Assembly: GCF_900099805.1 (NCBI RefSeq)
Contig: NZ_FNDR01000001.1
Location: 62,001 to 126,000, forward strand
Length of the DNA: 64,000 nucleotides
Reading direction: 5' to 3'
Source: Variovorax sp. OV700
Lineage (GTDB): Bacteria > Pseudomonadota > Gammaproteobacteria > Burkholderiales > Burkholderiaceae_C
The translations under genes and the position numbers were made by a program. Below are positions 56,274-64,000 of this stretch, in pieces; within the stretch, counting starts at the first letter, position 1, and each line of letters begins with the position of its first letter. Below the pieces are notes generated by a model. That model had not been told where the DNA came from. It saw only the letters and a list, made by a program, of their open reading frames with translations, and ran no database searches.

Positions 56274-58436
56274 TCAGGCCGAGACCGCCGCGCGAATCTG
56301 TTCCAGCACGTCCTTGGCGCTGGCGGGGATCGGCGTGCCCGGGCCATAGATACCCTTGACGCCAGCCTCGTAGAGAAAGTCGTAGTCCTGCCGCGGAATC
56401 ACGCCGCCGACGAACACGATGATGTCGTCCGCGCCCTGCTTCTTGAGCTCGTTGATGATGGCCGGCACAAGAGTCTTGTGGCCGGCCGCGAGCGTGCTCA
56501 CGCCGACGGCATGCACGTCGTTTTCGATGGCCTGCCGCGCGCACTCTTCGGGCGTCTGGAACAGCGGCCCCATGTCCACGTCGAACCCCAGATCGGCAAA
56601 CGCGGTAGCCACCACCTTGGCGCCGCGGTCGTGCCCGTCCTGCCCGAGCTTGGAAATCATCACGCGCGGCCGACGGCCCTGCGCTTCGGCGAAGGCGTTG
56701 ATTTCTGTCTTGAGAGCATCCCAGCCTTCGGCCGAGTCATAGGCAGCAGCGTACACACCGGTCACCTTTTGCGTGTCGGCCCGATGGCGGCCGAATGATT
56801 TTTCGAGCGCGTCCGAAATCTCGCCCACCGTGGCGCGCAGGCGCACCGCGTCGACGCTGAGCGCGAGCAGGTTGCCGGTGCCGTTCTCGGCGGCTTCGGT
56901 CAGCGAATCGAGCGCGGCCTGCACCTTGGCCGTGTCGCGCGAGGCGCGGATCTTCTGCAGCCGCGCCACCTGCTGGTCGCGCACCATCACGTTGTCGATG
57001 GAGAGGCTGTCGATTGCGTCCTCGTTCTTGAGCTTGTACTTGTTGACGCCCACGATCACGTCCTTGCCCGAGTCGATGCGCGCCTGCTTCTCGGCGGCGG
57101 CCGCTTCGATCTTGAGCTTGGCCCAGCCGCTGTCGACCGCCTTGGTCATGCCGCCCATCGCCTCGACCTCTTCGATGATGGCCCAGGCCGCATCGGCCAT
57201 GTCCTGCGTGAGCTTCTCCATCATGTAGCTGCCGGCCCACGGGTCGACCACGTTGGTGATGTGCGTCTCTTCCTGGATGATGAGCTGCGTGTTGCGCGCG
57301 ATGCGCGAGCTGAACTCGGTGGGCAGAGCAATCGCTTCGTCGAGCGCGTTGGTGTGCAGGCTCTGCGTGCCTCCGAACACCGCGGCCATGGCCTCGATGG
57401 TGGTGCGCACGATGTTGTTGTACGGGTCTTGCTCGGTGAGCGACCAGCCCGAGGTCTGGCAGTGCGTGCGCAGCATCAGGCTCTTGGGGTTCTTGGGGTT
57501 GAACTCCTTCATGATGCGGCACCACAGGAGGCGCGCAGCGCGCATCTTGGCCACTTCGAGATAGAAGTTCATGCCAATGGCCCAGAAGAACGAGAGCCGC
57601 CCGGCAAAGCCGTCGACGTCCAGGCCCTTGGCCAGCGCGGTCTTCACGTATTCCTTGCCGTCGGCCAGCGTGAAGGCCAGCTCCAGCGCCTGGTTGGCGC
57701 CGGCTTCCTGCATGTGATAGCCGCTGATCGAGATCGAGTTGAACTTGGGCATGTGCTGCGCCGTGTACTCGATGATGTCGCCGATGATCCGCATGCTCGG
57801 CGCGGGCGGAAAGATGTAGGTGTTGCGGACCATGAACTCCTTGAGGATGTCGTTCTGGATGGTTCCGCTCAGCTGGTCTTGCGCGACGCCCTGCTCTTCG
57901 GCCGCGACCACGTAGCCCGCCAGCACCGGAAGCACGGCGCCGTTCATCGTCATGGACACAGAGACCTTATCGAGCGGGATCTGGTCGAACAGGATCTTCA
58001 TGTCCTCCACCGAATCGATGGCCACGCCGGCCTTGCCGACGTCTCCGGTCACGCGCGGATGGTCGCTGTCGTAGCCGCGGTGGGTGGCCAGGTCGAAAGC
58101 CACCGACACGCCTTGGCCGCCGGCGGCCAGCGCCTTGCGGTAGAACGCGTTCGATTCCTCGGCGGTCGAAAAGCCAGCGTACTGCCGGATGGTCCACGGC
58201 CGCACCGCGTACATGGTGGCCTGGGGTCCACGCAGGTAGGGCTCGAATCCGGGTAGCGTGTCGGTGTACTTGAGCCCCTGCAGATCGGCAGCGGTATACA
58301 GCGGCTTCACGCTGATGCCGTCCGGCGTGATCCAGTTCAGCGCATTCAGGTCACCGCCCGGGGCCGACTTGGCCGCGGCCTTGGCCCAGTCAGCGAGGTT
58401 GGCAGGCTTGAAGGTGGGTTCGGGTGTGCTGCTCAT
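56274..58436 (-). CDS. scpA: Methylmalonyl-CoA mutase
   Basis: A 720-residue single-chain mutase converting (R)-methylmalonyl-CoA to succinyl-CoA with adenosylcobalamin. The N-terminal TIM barrel has the CoA- and substrate-binding stretches ([58 protein letters not shown]). The C-terminal B12-binding domain has [11 protein letters not shown], i.e. D-x-H-x-x-G at 600-605, whose histidine coordinates cobalt. It is the first gene of the propionate cluster and is divergent from a GntR regulator. Also called mcmA or mutAB-like. Confidence 0.97.
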   Translation of the reverse strand: MSSTPEPTFKPANLADWAKAAAKSAPGGDLNALNWITPDGISVKPLYTAADLQGLKYTDTLPGFEPYLRGPQATMYAVRPWTIRQYAGFSTAEESNAFYRKALAAGGQGVSVAFDLATHRGYDSDHPRVTGDVGKAGVAIDSVEDMKILFDQIPLDKVSVSMTMNGAVLPVLAGYVVAAEEQGVAQDQLSGTIQNDILKEFMVRNTYIFPPAPSMRIIGDIIEYTAQHMPKFNSISISGYHMQEAGANQALELAFTLADGKEYVKTALAKGLDVDGFAGRLSFFWAIGMNFYLEVAKMRAARLLWCRIMKEFNPKNPKSLMLRTHCQTSGWSLTEQDPYNNIVRTTIEAMAAVFGGTQSLHTNALDEAIALPTEFSSRIARNTQLIIQEETHITNVVDPWAGSYMMEKLTQDMADAAWAIIEEVEAMGGMTKAVDSGWAKLKIEAAAAEKQARIDSGKDVIVGVNKYKLKNEDAIDSLSIDNVMVRDQQVARLQKIRASRDTAKVQAALDSLTEAAENGTGNLLALSVDAVRLRATVGEISDALEKSFGRHRADTQKVTGVYAAAYDSAEGWDALKTEINAFAEAQGRRPRVMISKLGQDGHDRGAKVVATAFADLGFDVDMGPLFQTPEECARQAIENDVHAVGVSTLAAGHKTLVPAIINELKKQGADDIIVFVGGVIPRQDYDFLYEAGVKGIYGPGTPIPASAKDVLEQIRAAVSA

Positions 58437-58448
58437 GAGGGGCCGTTT

Positions 58449-58528
58449 TGCAGTGTCTTGCAGGGTAGTCGCAAATTTGCCTGCAAGAGATTTGCAAGCC
58501 GCAGCGAGTCTAACCGATTCATAATTAT
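58449..58528. promoter_or_regulatory. Operator/promoter region between the mutase and the GntR gene
   Basis: Five TTGCA-type boxes are packed into 50 bases: TTTGCAG (58448-58454), CTTGCAGG (58457-58464), the perfect palindrome GCAAATTTGC (58471-58480), CCTGCAAG (58480-58487) and TTTGCAAG (58491-58498). CTTGCAGG and CCTGCAAG form an inverted repeat. Next to them is ATTCATAATTAT (58517-58528), identical to the box before prpE. This should be the control region of both genes; the binding protein is probably the GntR regulator, by inference. Confidence 0.55.
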
Positions 58529-58563
58529 TAATTCAAACCCATTTTATGCGGTACAGTCCGCCC

Positions 58564-59211
58564 ATGTCCGCCCTCACCCTCACCCCGCGTGCCCTCTATG
58601 AAGAGGTGGCCGAGCTGCTGCGCCAGCGGATCTTCCGCCGCGAGCTCGAGCCGGGCAGCTGGATCGACGAACTCAAGCTGGCTGAGGAATACGGCATCAG
58701 CCGCACGCCGCTGCGCGAAGCCCTGAAGGTGCTCGCGGCCGAAGGCCTTGTGACGATGAAGGTGCGGCGCGGCGCCTATGTGACCGAAGTATCGGAACAG
58801 GACCTGGCCGACGTGTACCACCTGCTCTCGCTGCTCGAGAGCGACGCGGCCGGCGTGGTGGCCGAGCGCGCCACCGACGCTCAGCGCGCCGAACTGAAGG
58901 CGCTGCACGCCGAACTGGAGGCCGCCGGCGCACCGGGCAAGGAAAACCGGGAACACTTCTTTGCGGTGAACGAGCGCTTCCACATGCGCCTTCTGGCCAT
59001 TGCCAACAACAAGTGGCGCGACCAGATGGTGGCCGATCTGCGCAAGGTGATGAAGCTCAACCGCCACAATTCGCTCCTCAAGGAGGGGCGCATTGCGGAT
59101 TCGCTGGCGGAGCACCGGTCGATGATGGCGGCCATCGAGTCGCGCGACGCCACGGCGGCCATGGCGCGCATGCGCGAGCATTTCAAGAACGGCCTGGAAG
59201 CCGCTGTATAG
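58564..59211 (+). CDS. GntR-family regulator with FCD domain
   Basis: A 215-residue regulator of the FadR/VanR group. The N-terminal winged helix-turn-helix (LYEEVAELLRQRIFRRELEPGSWIDELKLAEEYGISRTPLREALKVLAAEGLV) is followed by the all-helical FCD ligand domain with the metal-binding histidines in RFHMRLLAIANN and RHNSLLKEGR/EHRSMMAAIE. I use the ATG at 58564; an ATG at 58546 would add six residues. Divergent to the mutase gene, so it probably controls the propionyl-CoA cluster in response to an organic acid. Confidence 0.92.
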   Translation: MSALTLTPRALYEEVAELLRQRIFRRELEPGSWIDELKLAEEYGISRTPLREALKVLAAEGLVTMKVRRGAYVTEVSEQDLADVYHLLSLLESDAAGVVAERATDAQRAELKALHAELEAAGAPGKENREHFFAVNERFHMRLLAIANNKWRDQMVADLRKVMKLNRHNSLLKEGRIADSLAEHRSMMAAIESRDATAAMARMREHFKNGLEAAV

Positions 59212-59235
59212 GCTCGCCCCCAGGCTGCGAGCTCT

Positions 59236-60021
59236 TCAATCCGGGTTGATGGTTCCGGTTTCGGCCGAAATGCGCCGGGCCACTTCGAGCAGGCGCGGCG
59301 CGACCTGCGTGAGCATCATTTCCTTTGGCAGCAGGTACGCAGGGCCGCCGCAGCTCACCCCGTAGTGCTCGCCATGGGGCCCTTTCAGCGCGAAGCCGAG
59401 CGCGTGGATGTGCGGATGCCATTCGCCGAATGAGCTGCAATAGCCCAGGCGCGTGTATTCGTCGATTCCGGCCATCAGGCGCGGCTCGATGGAAGGCCAG
59501 TCTTCGCCGCTTTCTTCCCGGATCCGCTCCAGCAGGGCTGCCTGCTCGGCGGCGGGCAGCGCCGCAAGGCAAGCCCGTCCGGCGGCTGAGGTGACGACGG
59601 TCAAGCGCGTGCCGATCTCCAGGCGCGAGCTGATCAGCGCCGAGCGCGGACGCAGCGAATCGATGACCAGCATGTCGAGCTCGTCGCGTACCGCGACATG
59701 GACGCTGGCGCCTGCAAATTCCGACAATTCCGCCAGGTGGGGCCTCGCCACGGCCCGAAGGTCGAACTGGCGAAGGTAGCGGCTGCTCATGTCGAGCAGC
59801 GCCGGGCCCAGGCTGAAGCGCTCGCTGTCCACCGCTTGCCGCAGATACCCCGCGCTCACCAGCGTGGCGGTCAGGCGCGAAACCGTCGCCTTGGGGATGC
59901 CGGTGGTGTCCGCCAGTTCGCGGTTGCTCACCGGAGCCGCCGCCATGCCGATGACCTTGAGCAGGGCCAGCCCCCGGCCGAGCGCAGTGACTTCTTCCTT
60001 GCCCCCAACCGCGTCAGTCAT
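59236..60021 (-). CDS. IclR-family transcriptional regulator
   Basis: A 261-residue regulator: winged helix (VSNRELADTTGIPKATVSRLTATLVSAGYLRQ) and the C-terminal effector domain (GRACLAALPAAEQAALLERI, YCSSFGEWHPHIHALGFALKG). IclR proteins respond to small aromatic or aliphatic acids. Its target is not visible here: upstream is dusA, downstream the convergent GntR gene. An AACAC-TTC-GTGTT dyad lies 93-105 bases before its start and could be an operator. Confidence 0.92.
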   Translation of the reverse strand: MTDAVGGKEEVTALGRGLALLKVIGMAAAPVSNRELADTTGIPKATVSRLTATLVSAGYLRQAVDSERFSLGPALLDMSSRYLRQFDLRAVARPHLAELSEFAGASVHVAVRDELDMLVIDSLRPRSALISSRLEIGTRLTVVTSAAGRACLAALPAAEQAALLERIREESGEDWPSIEPRLMAGIDEYTRLGYCSSFGEWHPHIHALGFALKGPHGEHYGVSCGGPAYLLPKEMMLTQVAPRLLEVARRISAETGTINPD

Positions 60022-60111
60022 GAATCGAAACCCCTACTTATTAGTGTTTCTTGATTCTTCAGCAGAAAAATTGAAAAGTTGCAGCCCCCTGCAAATCATT
60101 ATCATTTTGGA

Positions 60112-60128
60112 ACACTTCGTGTTGTTGA
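60112..60128 (-). promoter_or_regulatory. Dyad upstream of the IclR gene
   Basis: AACAC-TTC-GTGTT, a 13-base dyad at about 60114-60126, is in the short AT-richer interval between IclR and dusA. IclR-type regulators often bind such dyads and control themselves. No promoter elements of good quality are seen next to it. Confidence 0.35.
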
Positions 60129-60184
60129 AGTGCGGAAGCCTTGCCGCAGCTGGGCCCCACCCCGCCAAATGGCGGTACTGCCGG

Positions 60185-61186
60185 CTAGGCAGCCTGCGCC
60201 ACGGGCTCGTGCGCCAGCGCCATCACCTCGTGCGGCGGGCGCGTCTTGAGCCGATGGTCGCTCCAGACCTGCCGCCAGCGGCGCGCGCCCGGCAGCCCGT
60301 TGCGCAAGCCCAGCATGTGCCGCGCAATCGACGACCACTGGGTGCCGTGCTCGGCCGCCTCGCGAACCATGTAGTCGCACATCAACGACTCCACCTCTTC
60401 CCGGGCCAGCGGCTGCGGTGCGGCGCCGAAGAACTCCGCGTCCCACTCGGCCAGCCACCAGGGGTTGTGATACGCCTCCCGCCCGACCATGACGCCATCC
60501 AGCAGCCGCAGGTGCTCGTGCACCTGCGCAGTGACCGAAATGCCGCCGTTGATCGAAAAATCCAAGGCCGGAAACTCGTGCTTCAGCCGGTGCACGAGCT
60601 CGTAGCGCAGCGGCGGGATCTCCCGGTTCTGCTTCGGGCTCAGGCCCTGCAGCCATGCATTGCGGGCGTGGACGATGAACGTGCCGCAACCGGCCTCGCT
60701 CACCGCGCCGACAAAATCGCGCACGAAGTCGTAGCTTTCGATCTTGTCGATGCCGATGCGGTGCTTGACCGTGACCGGAAGGCTCGTCACGTCGACCATC
60801 GCCTTCACGCAGTCGGCCACCAGCGCCGGCTCGGCCATCAGGCAGGCGCCAAAAGCGCCGCGCTGCACGCGCTCGCTGGGGCAGCCGCAATTGAGGTTGA
60901 TCTCGTCGTAGCCCCACTCTTCGCCGAGCTTCGCGCAATGCGCCAGGTCCGCCGGCTCGCTGCCGCCCAACTGCAGGGCCACAGGGTGCTCTTCGGCATT
61001 GAAACGCAGGTGCCGCGGCACGTCGCCATGGATCAGCGCACCGGTGGTCACCATCTCGGTATAGAGGAGCGCGTGGCGCGACAGCAGGCGGTGGAGGTAC
61101 CGGCAATGGCGGTCGGTCCAGTCCATCATCGGGGCGACGGAGACGATTTTCTCTTTTAAATTCAACAACTTAGCGTTATCATTCAT
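60185..61186 (-). CDS. dusA: tRNA-dihydrouridine synthase A
   Basis: A 333-residue FMN enzyme that reduces uridines 20/20a of tRNA. Seen: the N-terminal KIVSVAPMMDWTDRHCRYLHRLLS, the catalytic cysteine in INLNCGCPSERVQRGAFGACLM, KHRIGID, and NGGI and GREAYHNPW phosphate contacts. The ATG at 61186 (MNDNAKLLNLKEK) is preferred; residues upstream of it to 61276 would read through the repeat region. The 5' part of dusA is a known integration site for a family of genomic islands, and here an integrase gene lies 95 bases upstream in the opposite direction. Confidence 0.96.
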   Translation of the reverse strand: MNDNAKLLNLKEKIVSVAPMMDWTDRHCRYLHRLLSRHALLYTEMVTTGALIHGDVPRHLRFNAEEHPVALQLGGSEPADLAHCAKLGEEWGYDEINLNCGCPSERVQRGAFGACLMAEPALVADCVKAMVDVTSLPVTVKHRIGIDKIESYDFVRDFVGAVSEAGCGTFIVHARNAWLQGLSPKQNREIPPLRYELVHRLKHEFPALDFSINGGISVTAQVHEHLRLLDGVMVGREAYHNPWWLAEWDAEFFGAAPQPLAREEVESLMCDYMVREAAEHGTQWSSIARHMLGLRNGLPGARRWRQVWSDHRLKTRPPHEVMALAHEPVAQAA

Positions 61187-61201
61187 ACACTTAGAACCCC
61201 T

Positions 61202-61279
61202 CGTGTGCACGCTCGTGTGCACTCCAAAACGCCCAAATACGCCCCATTTCGCCCTGTCAGTGCACACATAGCGCACACG
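61202..61279. repeat. GTGTGCAC-type repeats between dusA and the integrase
   Basis: CGTGTGCAC occurs twice as a direct repeat (61202-61210, 61214-61222), then the inverse GTGCACAC (61260-61267) and GCACACG (61273-61279). These sit exactly between the dusA start and the integrase start. Such arrays fit arm-type integrase binding sites or an attachment site; this is inferred. Confidence 0.5.
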
Positions 61280-61281
61280 AA

Positions 61282-62497
61282 ATGCCCACCTTCAAGCAGC
61301 TTCCGTCCGGCAACTGGCGCGCGCAAGTCCGCCGCAAGGGTGTCTACGCGAGCGAAATCTTTCGACGGCACAAGGACGCCCAGGAATGGGCTCTCGCGAC
61401 CGAACGCCACATCGATCTGGGGGAGCCCGCCACCCGTTCAAAGGTCAAGGACCCGACCACATTCGGCGACCTGATCAATCTGCACGTCACCGACATGAAG
61501 GAGGTGCTGCGGGCGCCCCGGCTCCAAGGCCTTCACCCTCGATGCGCTCAAGACGAAGCTGGGCAAGCTGAAGCTGAAGGATCTCACGCGCGAGCGGCTC
61601 ATCCAGTTCGGCAAGGACCGCGCCAAAGAAGGCGCCGGTCCCGTCACCATCAGTATGGACATTGGCTACATCAAGCTGGTAGTTTCTCACGCGGCGGCCG
61701 TCCACGGGGTTCGTGTTCAGGTAGAGCCCATCGATCTGGCCCGCATCGCGCTCAAGCGCCTGGGCCTGGTCGGCAAGGGGCGGGAGCGGGACCGCCGCCC
61801 TACCCTCGATGAACTGCAGGCGCTTGCCGACTACTTCGCCAGCAACTCGCGGCAGATCATCCCCCTGGGGCGAATCATGCGGTTCGCGCTCGCCACCGCG
61901 ATGCGCCAGGACGAGATCTGCCGCATCCGATGGGAGGACATCGATGCCAAGGCTCGTACCGTGATCGTGCGTGAGCGAAAAGATCCACGGGACAAGAAGG
62001 GCAATGACCAGAAGGTGCCATTGCTTGATGTCACGGGATTCGATGCCTGGGCCATTCTCGAGGAGCAGAAACCGTTCGCTGGGAACAGCAGCCTCGTCTT
62101 TCCGTATAACGGCCGCTCTGTCGGGACCGCTTTCCGTCGGGCCTGCAAGGAATTGAGGATCAAGGACCTCAAGTTCCATGATCTGCGGCACGAAGCTGCC
62201 AGTCGTCTCTTCGAGGCGGGGTTCACCATCGAACAGGCTGCGCTGGTGACTGGGCACAAGGACTGGAAGATGCTCAAGCGGTACACCCACTTGCGACCGG
62301 AACACCTGCGCGGCGTCAAGCCAAAGCACATTCCACCGTCGCTTGACCTCCCCACTGGCCCCACGCCTGCAGACATCGCTTTGGGTGCGTGGAACAACCC
62401 GGAGCGCCGCGCCTCACAGCCCAACTCGGCCCATTCCTCGCAAGTTGCAAAGCCACCTCATGAACATGAAGCCCTCAGCCTGAGCGCTTCAATCTAG
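61282..62497 (+). pseudogene. Tyrosine recombinase (dusA-associated integrase), frameshifted
   Basis: Read in one frame to about 61517 and in the next frame after that, this gives a full phage-type integrase of about 400 residues. The start (MPTFKQLPSGNWRAQVRRKGVYASEIFRRHKDAQEWA) has the SAM-like arm-binding start; the catalytic part has the first Arg in AMRQDEICRIRW, the HDLRHEA box, GHKDW and the nucleophile Tyr at 62282-62284 (RYTHL). The break is at a run of four C (61516-61519); one base fewer would restore a single frame. It may be a real mutation, a sequencing error or a recoding site. Confidence 0.85.
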
Positions 62498-62511
62498 TTT
62501 GACTTCGGACC

Positions 62512-62889
62512 GTGCCACTTCAACAGACGCCCTTCTATCGATCACACCTGGCTGACTTGCACCAAGCCCTGCTTGCCCATGAAATCACGCAGACTTACCT
62601 GACTGGCACGCGCGTCAGGTTTGATGGCGTTGAGCTGAGGCCAACAAACAGTTTTGACTTCGCTTTCGGAACATTGTCAACGCTGGAGTTCGTCCACCTG
62701 TTCTCCGTTTTCGACGGCAGCCGCGTGCACGGACAGGCCGAGAGACGGCCGGGGCGCGACGATGCGCCGCCAGGCATGTACTTCACGGTGATCAATGCCA
62801 AGGTCATTCAGGCGGGCCACAAGAACAGATTGGGGATCTTCAGTGAAGAGACTGGCACCGCAGGTCTCTTCCGCACTCTTACCCGATGA
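62512..62889 (+). CDS. Hypothetical protein in the integrase tail
   Basis: A 125-residue reading frame from a GTG 14 bases after the integrase stop. The product (beginning MPLQQTPFYRSHLADLHQALLAHEITQTYLTG as initiated by GTG) is soluble with mixed composition and matches no family I know. It sits in a stretch that looks like short accessory DNA behind the dusA integrase. A following open frame to 63079 (including WWAAEGSQRLMTFDLRPGS) might be its continuation after a frameshift or a separate gene. Confidence in it being a real gene is moderate. Confidence 0.5.
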   Translation: MPLQQTPFYRSHLADLHQALLAHEITQTYLTGTRVRFDGVELRPTNSFDFAFGTLSTLEFVHLFSVFDGSRVHGQAERRPGRDDAPPGMYFTVINAKVIQAGHKNRLGIFSEETGTAGLFRTLTR

Positions 62890-63071
62890 GCAGCGTAGTG
62901 CGCCGCACCTGCAGGGCTGTCGAACTGTCCAGGATATTCTGGACGTCGATCCGGCATGGTGGGCGGCGGAAGGATCACAGCGCCTGATGACCTTCGATTT
63001 GAGGCCTGGCAGCAGGTCCTGGCGCAAACTGCTAACCTATACCGGTGAGAAATTCTCTGTCGGAGGTCCCC

Positions 63072-63257
63072 ATGACTAGCCCCACGGCCATCAGGAAGCC
63101 CGCAAAGGCAGCGAAGGCAGCGCCCGGCCGCGTTTTCAATGTCTCAAGCAAGGGCATTCCGCGCGTGACAACCCAAGTCAAGGCGAAGATCGAGGCGGCG
63201 GCAAGATCGACAGGCAGCAAGCGCCGTAAATTTCCTGAGTTGATCACGGACTCTTGA
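63072..63257 (+). CDS. Small basic hypothetical protein
   Basis: A 61-residue protein from an ATG with GGAGG five bases upstream (63062-63066). It is Ala/Lys/Arg-rich (TAIRKPAKAAKAAPGRVFNVSSKGIPRVTTQVK), likely to bind nucleic acid, without recognisable domain. It ends 55 bases before a good terminator at 63312-63342. The longer start at 63045 has no ribosome site. Confidence 0.55.
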   Translation: MTSPTAIRKPAKAAKAAPGRVFNVSSKGIPRVTTQVKAKIEAAARSTGSKRRKFPELITDS

Positions 63258-63311
63258 TTCTAAATAGGGTGTTCGAGCTCCCAAGGCTCACACCGCGCGC
63301 AGTTCCTGAGG

Positions 63312-63342
63312 GCCTACTATCGAACAGATAGCAGGCTTTTTT
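63312..63342 (+). terminator. Rho-independent terminator
   Basis: A 10-bp stem (GCCTACTATC / GATAGCAGGC, one mismatch) with a GAACA loop is followed by six T. It closes the plus-strand transcript of the accessory tail (integrase to the small basic protein). Confidence 0.85.
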
Positions 63343-63476
63343 CATGGCCCGTTCGCAATCAGATTTGCCAGAGTACGGCTCAGGTACTTTGGTGATTGGC
63401 TCTTCCGAGCCCTCGGCGATTTCGCCATGAAGCAAACGCCTCCACATCGCCTCAGCAATGCCAATCTGAGGACGTC

Positions 63477-64000
63477 TCAGCTATTGATGGTGACCCCCGT
63501 CTCTTTCACGACCGATTTCCAGCGCGCAATTTCTTCGTTCAGGTATTTGGAGAACGCCTGCGGCCCACGGGGCATGGGATCCACGAACGAGCTTTCCAGC
63601 CGGGCCTTGACATCGGGCAGGTCCAGCACCTTGCCGATGGCTGCGTTCAGCTGCTGCAGCAGATCTGTGGGCACCCCGGCAGGTGCCATCACGCCATACC
63701 AGGCGCCTCCCACCATGCCCGGCACGCTTTCGGAGAAGGTCTGCACGTCCGGCAACTTCGGATGCCGCGTTGCGCTGGCGATGGCAAGAACCTTGAGCCG
63801 CTTCGCTTCGATGTGCGGCATGCAAGCCGGCACGGAGTTGATCACCATGGCAACCTGTCCGCCCACGGCATCGGTCAAGGCGGCGCTGCCGCCCTTGTAG
63901 GGCACGTGCACCAGCTCCATGCCCGTCTTGCGCTTGAGCGTCTCGCACAGCAGGTGCGGTACGGACCCCTGCCCTGGCGTTCCCACGCCGTATTCGCGTA
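63477..64000 (-). CDS. Bug-family solute-binding receptor, 5' end off the window
   Basis: The last 174 or so codons of a periplasmic substrate-binding protein of the tripartite tricarboxylate transporter (Bug/TctC) group. Seen: YGVGTPGQGSVPHLLCETLKRKTGMELVHVPYKGGSAALTDAVGGQVAMVIN, the typical Bug block with the GG-x-A substrate-contact loop, and a C-terminal ATRHPKLPDVQTFSESVPGMVGGAWYG. The N-terminal signal peptide and the start lie beyond the right edge. Bug receptors are very numerous in Comamonadaceae; the ligand, usually a carboxylate, cannot be predicted. Confidence 0.93.
   Translation of the reverse strand, partial: REYGVGTPGQGSVPHLLCETLKRKTGMELVHVPYKGGSAALTDAVGGQVAMVINSVPACMPHIEAKRLKVLAIASATRHPKLPDVQTFSESVPGMVGGAWYGVMAPAGVPTDLLQQLNAAIGKVLDLPDVKARLESSFVDPMPRGPQAFSKYLNEEIARWKSVVKETGVTINS

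Noticed and set aside
62795..63079. Separate gene in the frame overlapping 62512-62889
   Set aside because: The start is within another reading frame, no ribosome site is seen and no family is recognised. It may be a continuation of the first frame after a frameshift, which I only note.
61282..64000. Second copy of the dusA 5' end as the far attachment site
   Set aside because: I scanned for a repeat of the conserved dusA start region and saw none; the other boundary may be outside the window or too short to see.

Overview
The window looks like chromosomal DNA of a high-GC betaproteobacterium of the order Burkholderiales, most likely family Comamonadaceae and probably Variovorax or a close relative. 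I infer this from the gene content: a Bug-type solute receptor, an intracellular PHA depolymerase, an isolated RnfB, a betaproteobacterial proteasome-like gene inside the pyruvate dehydrogenase operon, and the ISC order iscRSUA-hscBA-fdx. No ribosomal RNA, CRISPR array or insertion sequence is visible. One tRNA gene (Val-CAC) is present.

Layout. 1-2.6 kb: YoaA/DinG-type helicase (runs off the left edge), a YdcH-like small protein and a PP2C phosphatase. 2.7-10.1 kb: 2-oxoglutarate dehydrogenase operon sucA-odhB-lpdA-zapE plus a secreted coiled-coil protein. 10.2-15.8 kb: propionyl-CoA synthetase prpE, an isochorismatase-like hydrolase, a lipoprotein hydrolase, a PQQ-type glucose/aldose dehydrogenase and an NlpC/P60 peptidase. 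15.9-22.7 kb: pyruvate dehydrogenase operon aceE-aceF-(proteasome-like Ntn hydrolase)-lpdA, divergent from a sensor kinase/response regulator pair (22.9-26.1 kb). 26.2-34.1 kb: folD, prlC, secreted glutaredoxin-like protein, rpiA, pyrD, YqjE- and YqjD-like envelope proteins, an FAD oxidoreductase and a 36-residue protein. 34.3-40.7 kb: tRNA-Val, dnaQ and the full ISC iron-sulfur cluster operon. 40.9-48.7 kb: uvrB, aromatic aminotransferase, phaZ-rnfB-lysE, an EamA exporter and an Lrp regulator. 48.7-59.2 kb: a propionyl-CoA to succinyl-CoA cluster (mutase, GNAT, meaB, pccB, unknown, pccA, bioB, VOC protein) with a divergent GntR regulator. 59.2-64 kb: an IclR regulator, dusA, a frameshifted dusA-adjacent integrase with a short accessory tail, and the 3' part of a Bug receptor gene.

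How the genes fit together. Two 2-oxoacid dehydrogenase complexes, each with its own E3, feed the TCA cycle. PrpE activates propionate. PccA/PccB, a candidate epimerase (the VOC protein), methylmalonyl-CoA mutase and its chaperone MeaB would then carry propionyl-CoA to succinyl-CoA, while BioB makes biotin for PccA. Several genes are joined by 4-base ATGA or GTGA overlaps, which suggests translational coupling. The points I find most worth checking are the proteasome-like gene locked between aceF and lpdA, the VOC protein as missing epimerase with an altered metal ligand, DNA boxes shared by the prpE and mutase promoters, a probably leaderless NlpC/P60 gene, and the integrase/attachment region at dusA.
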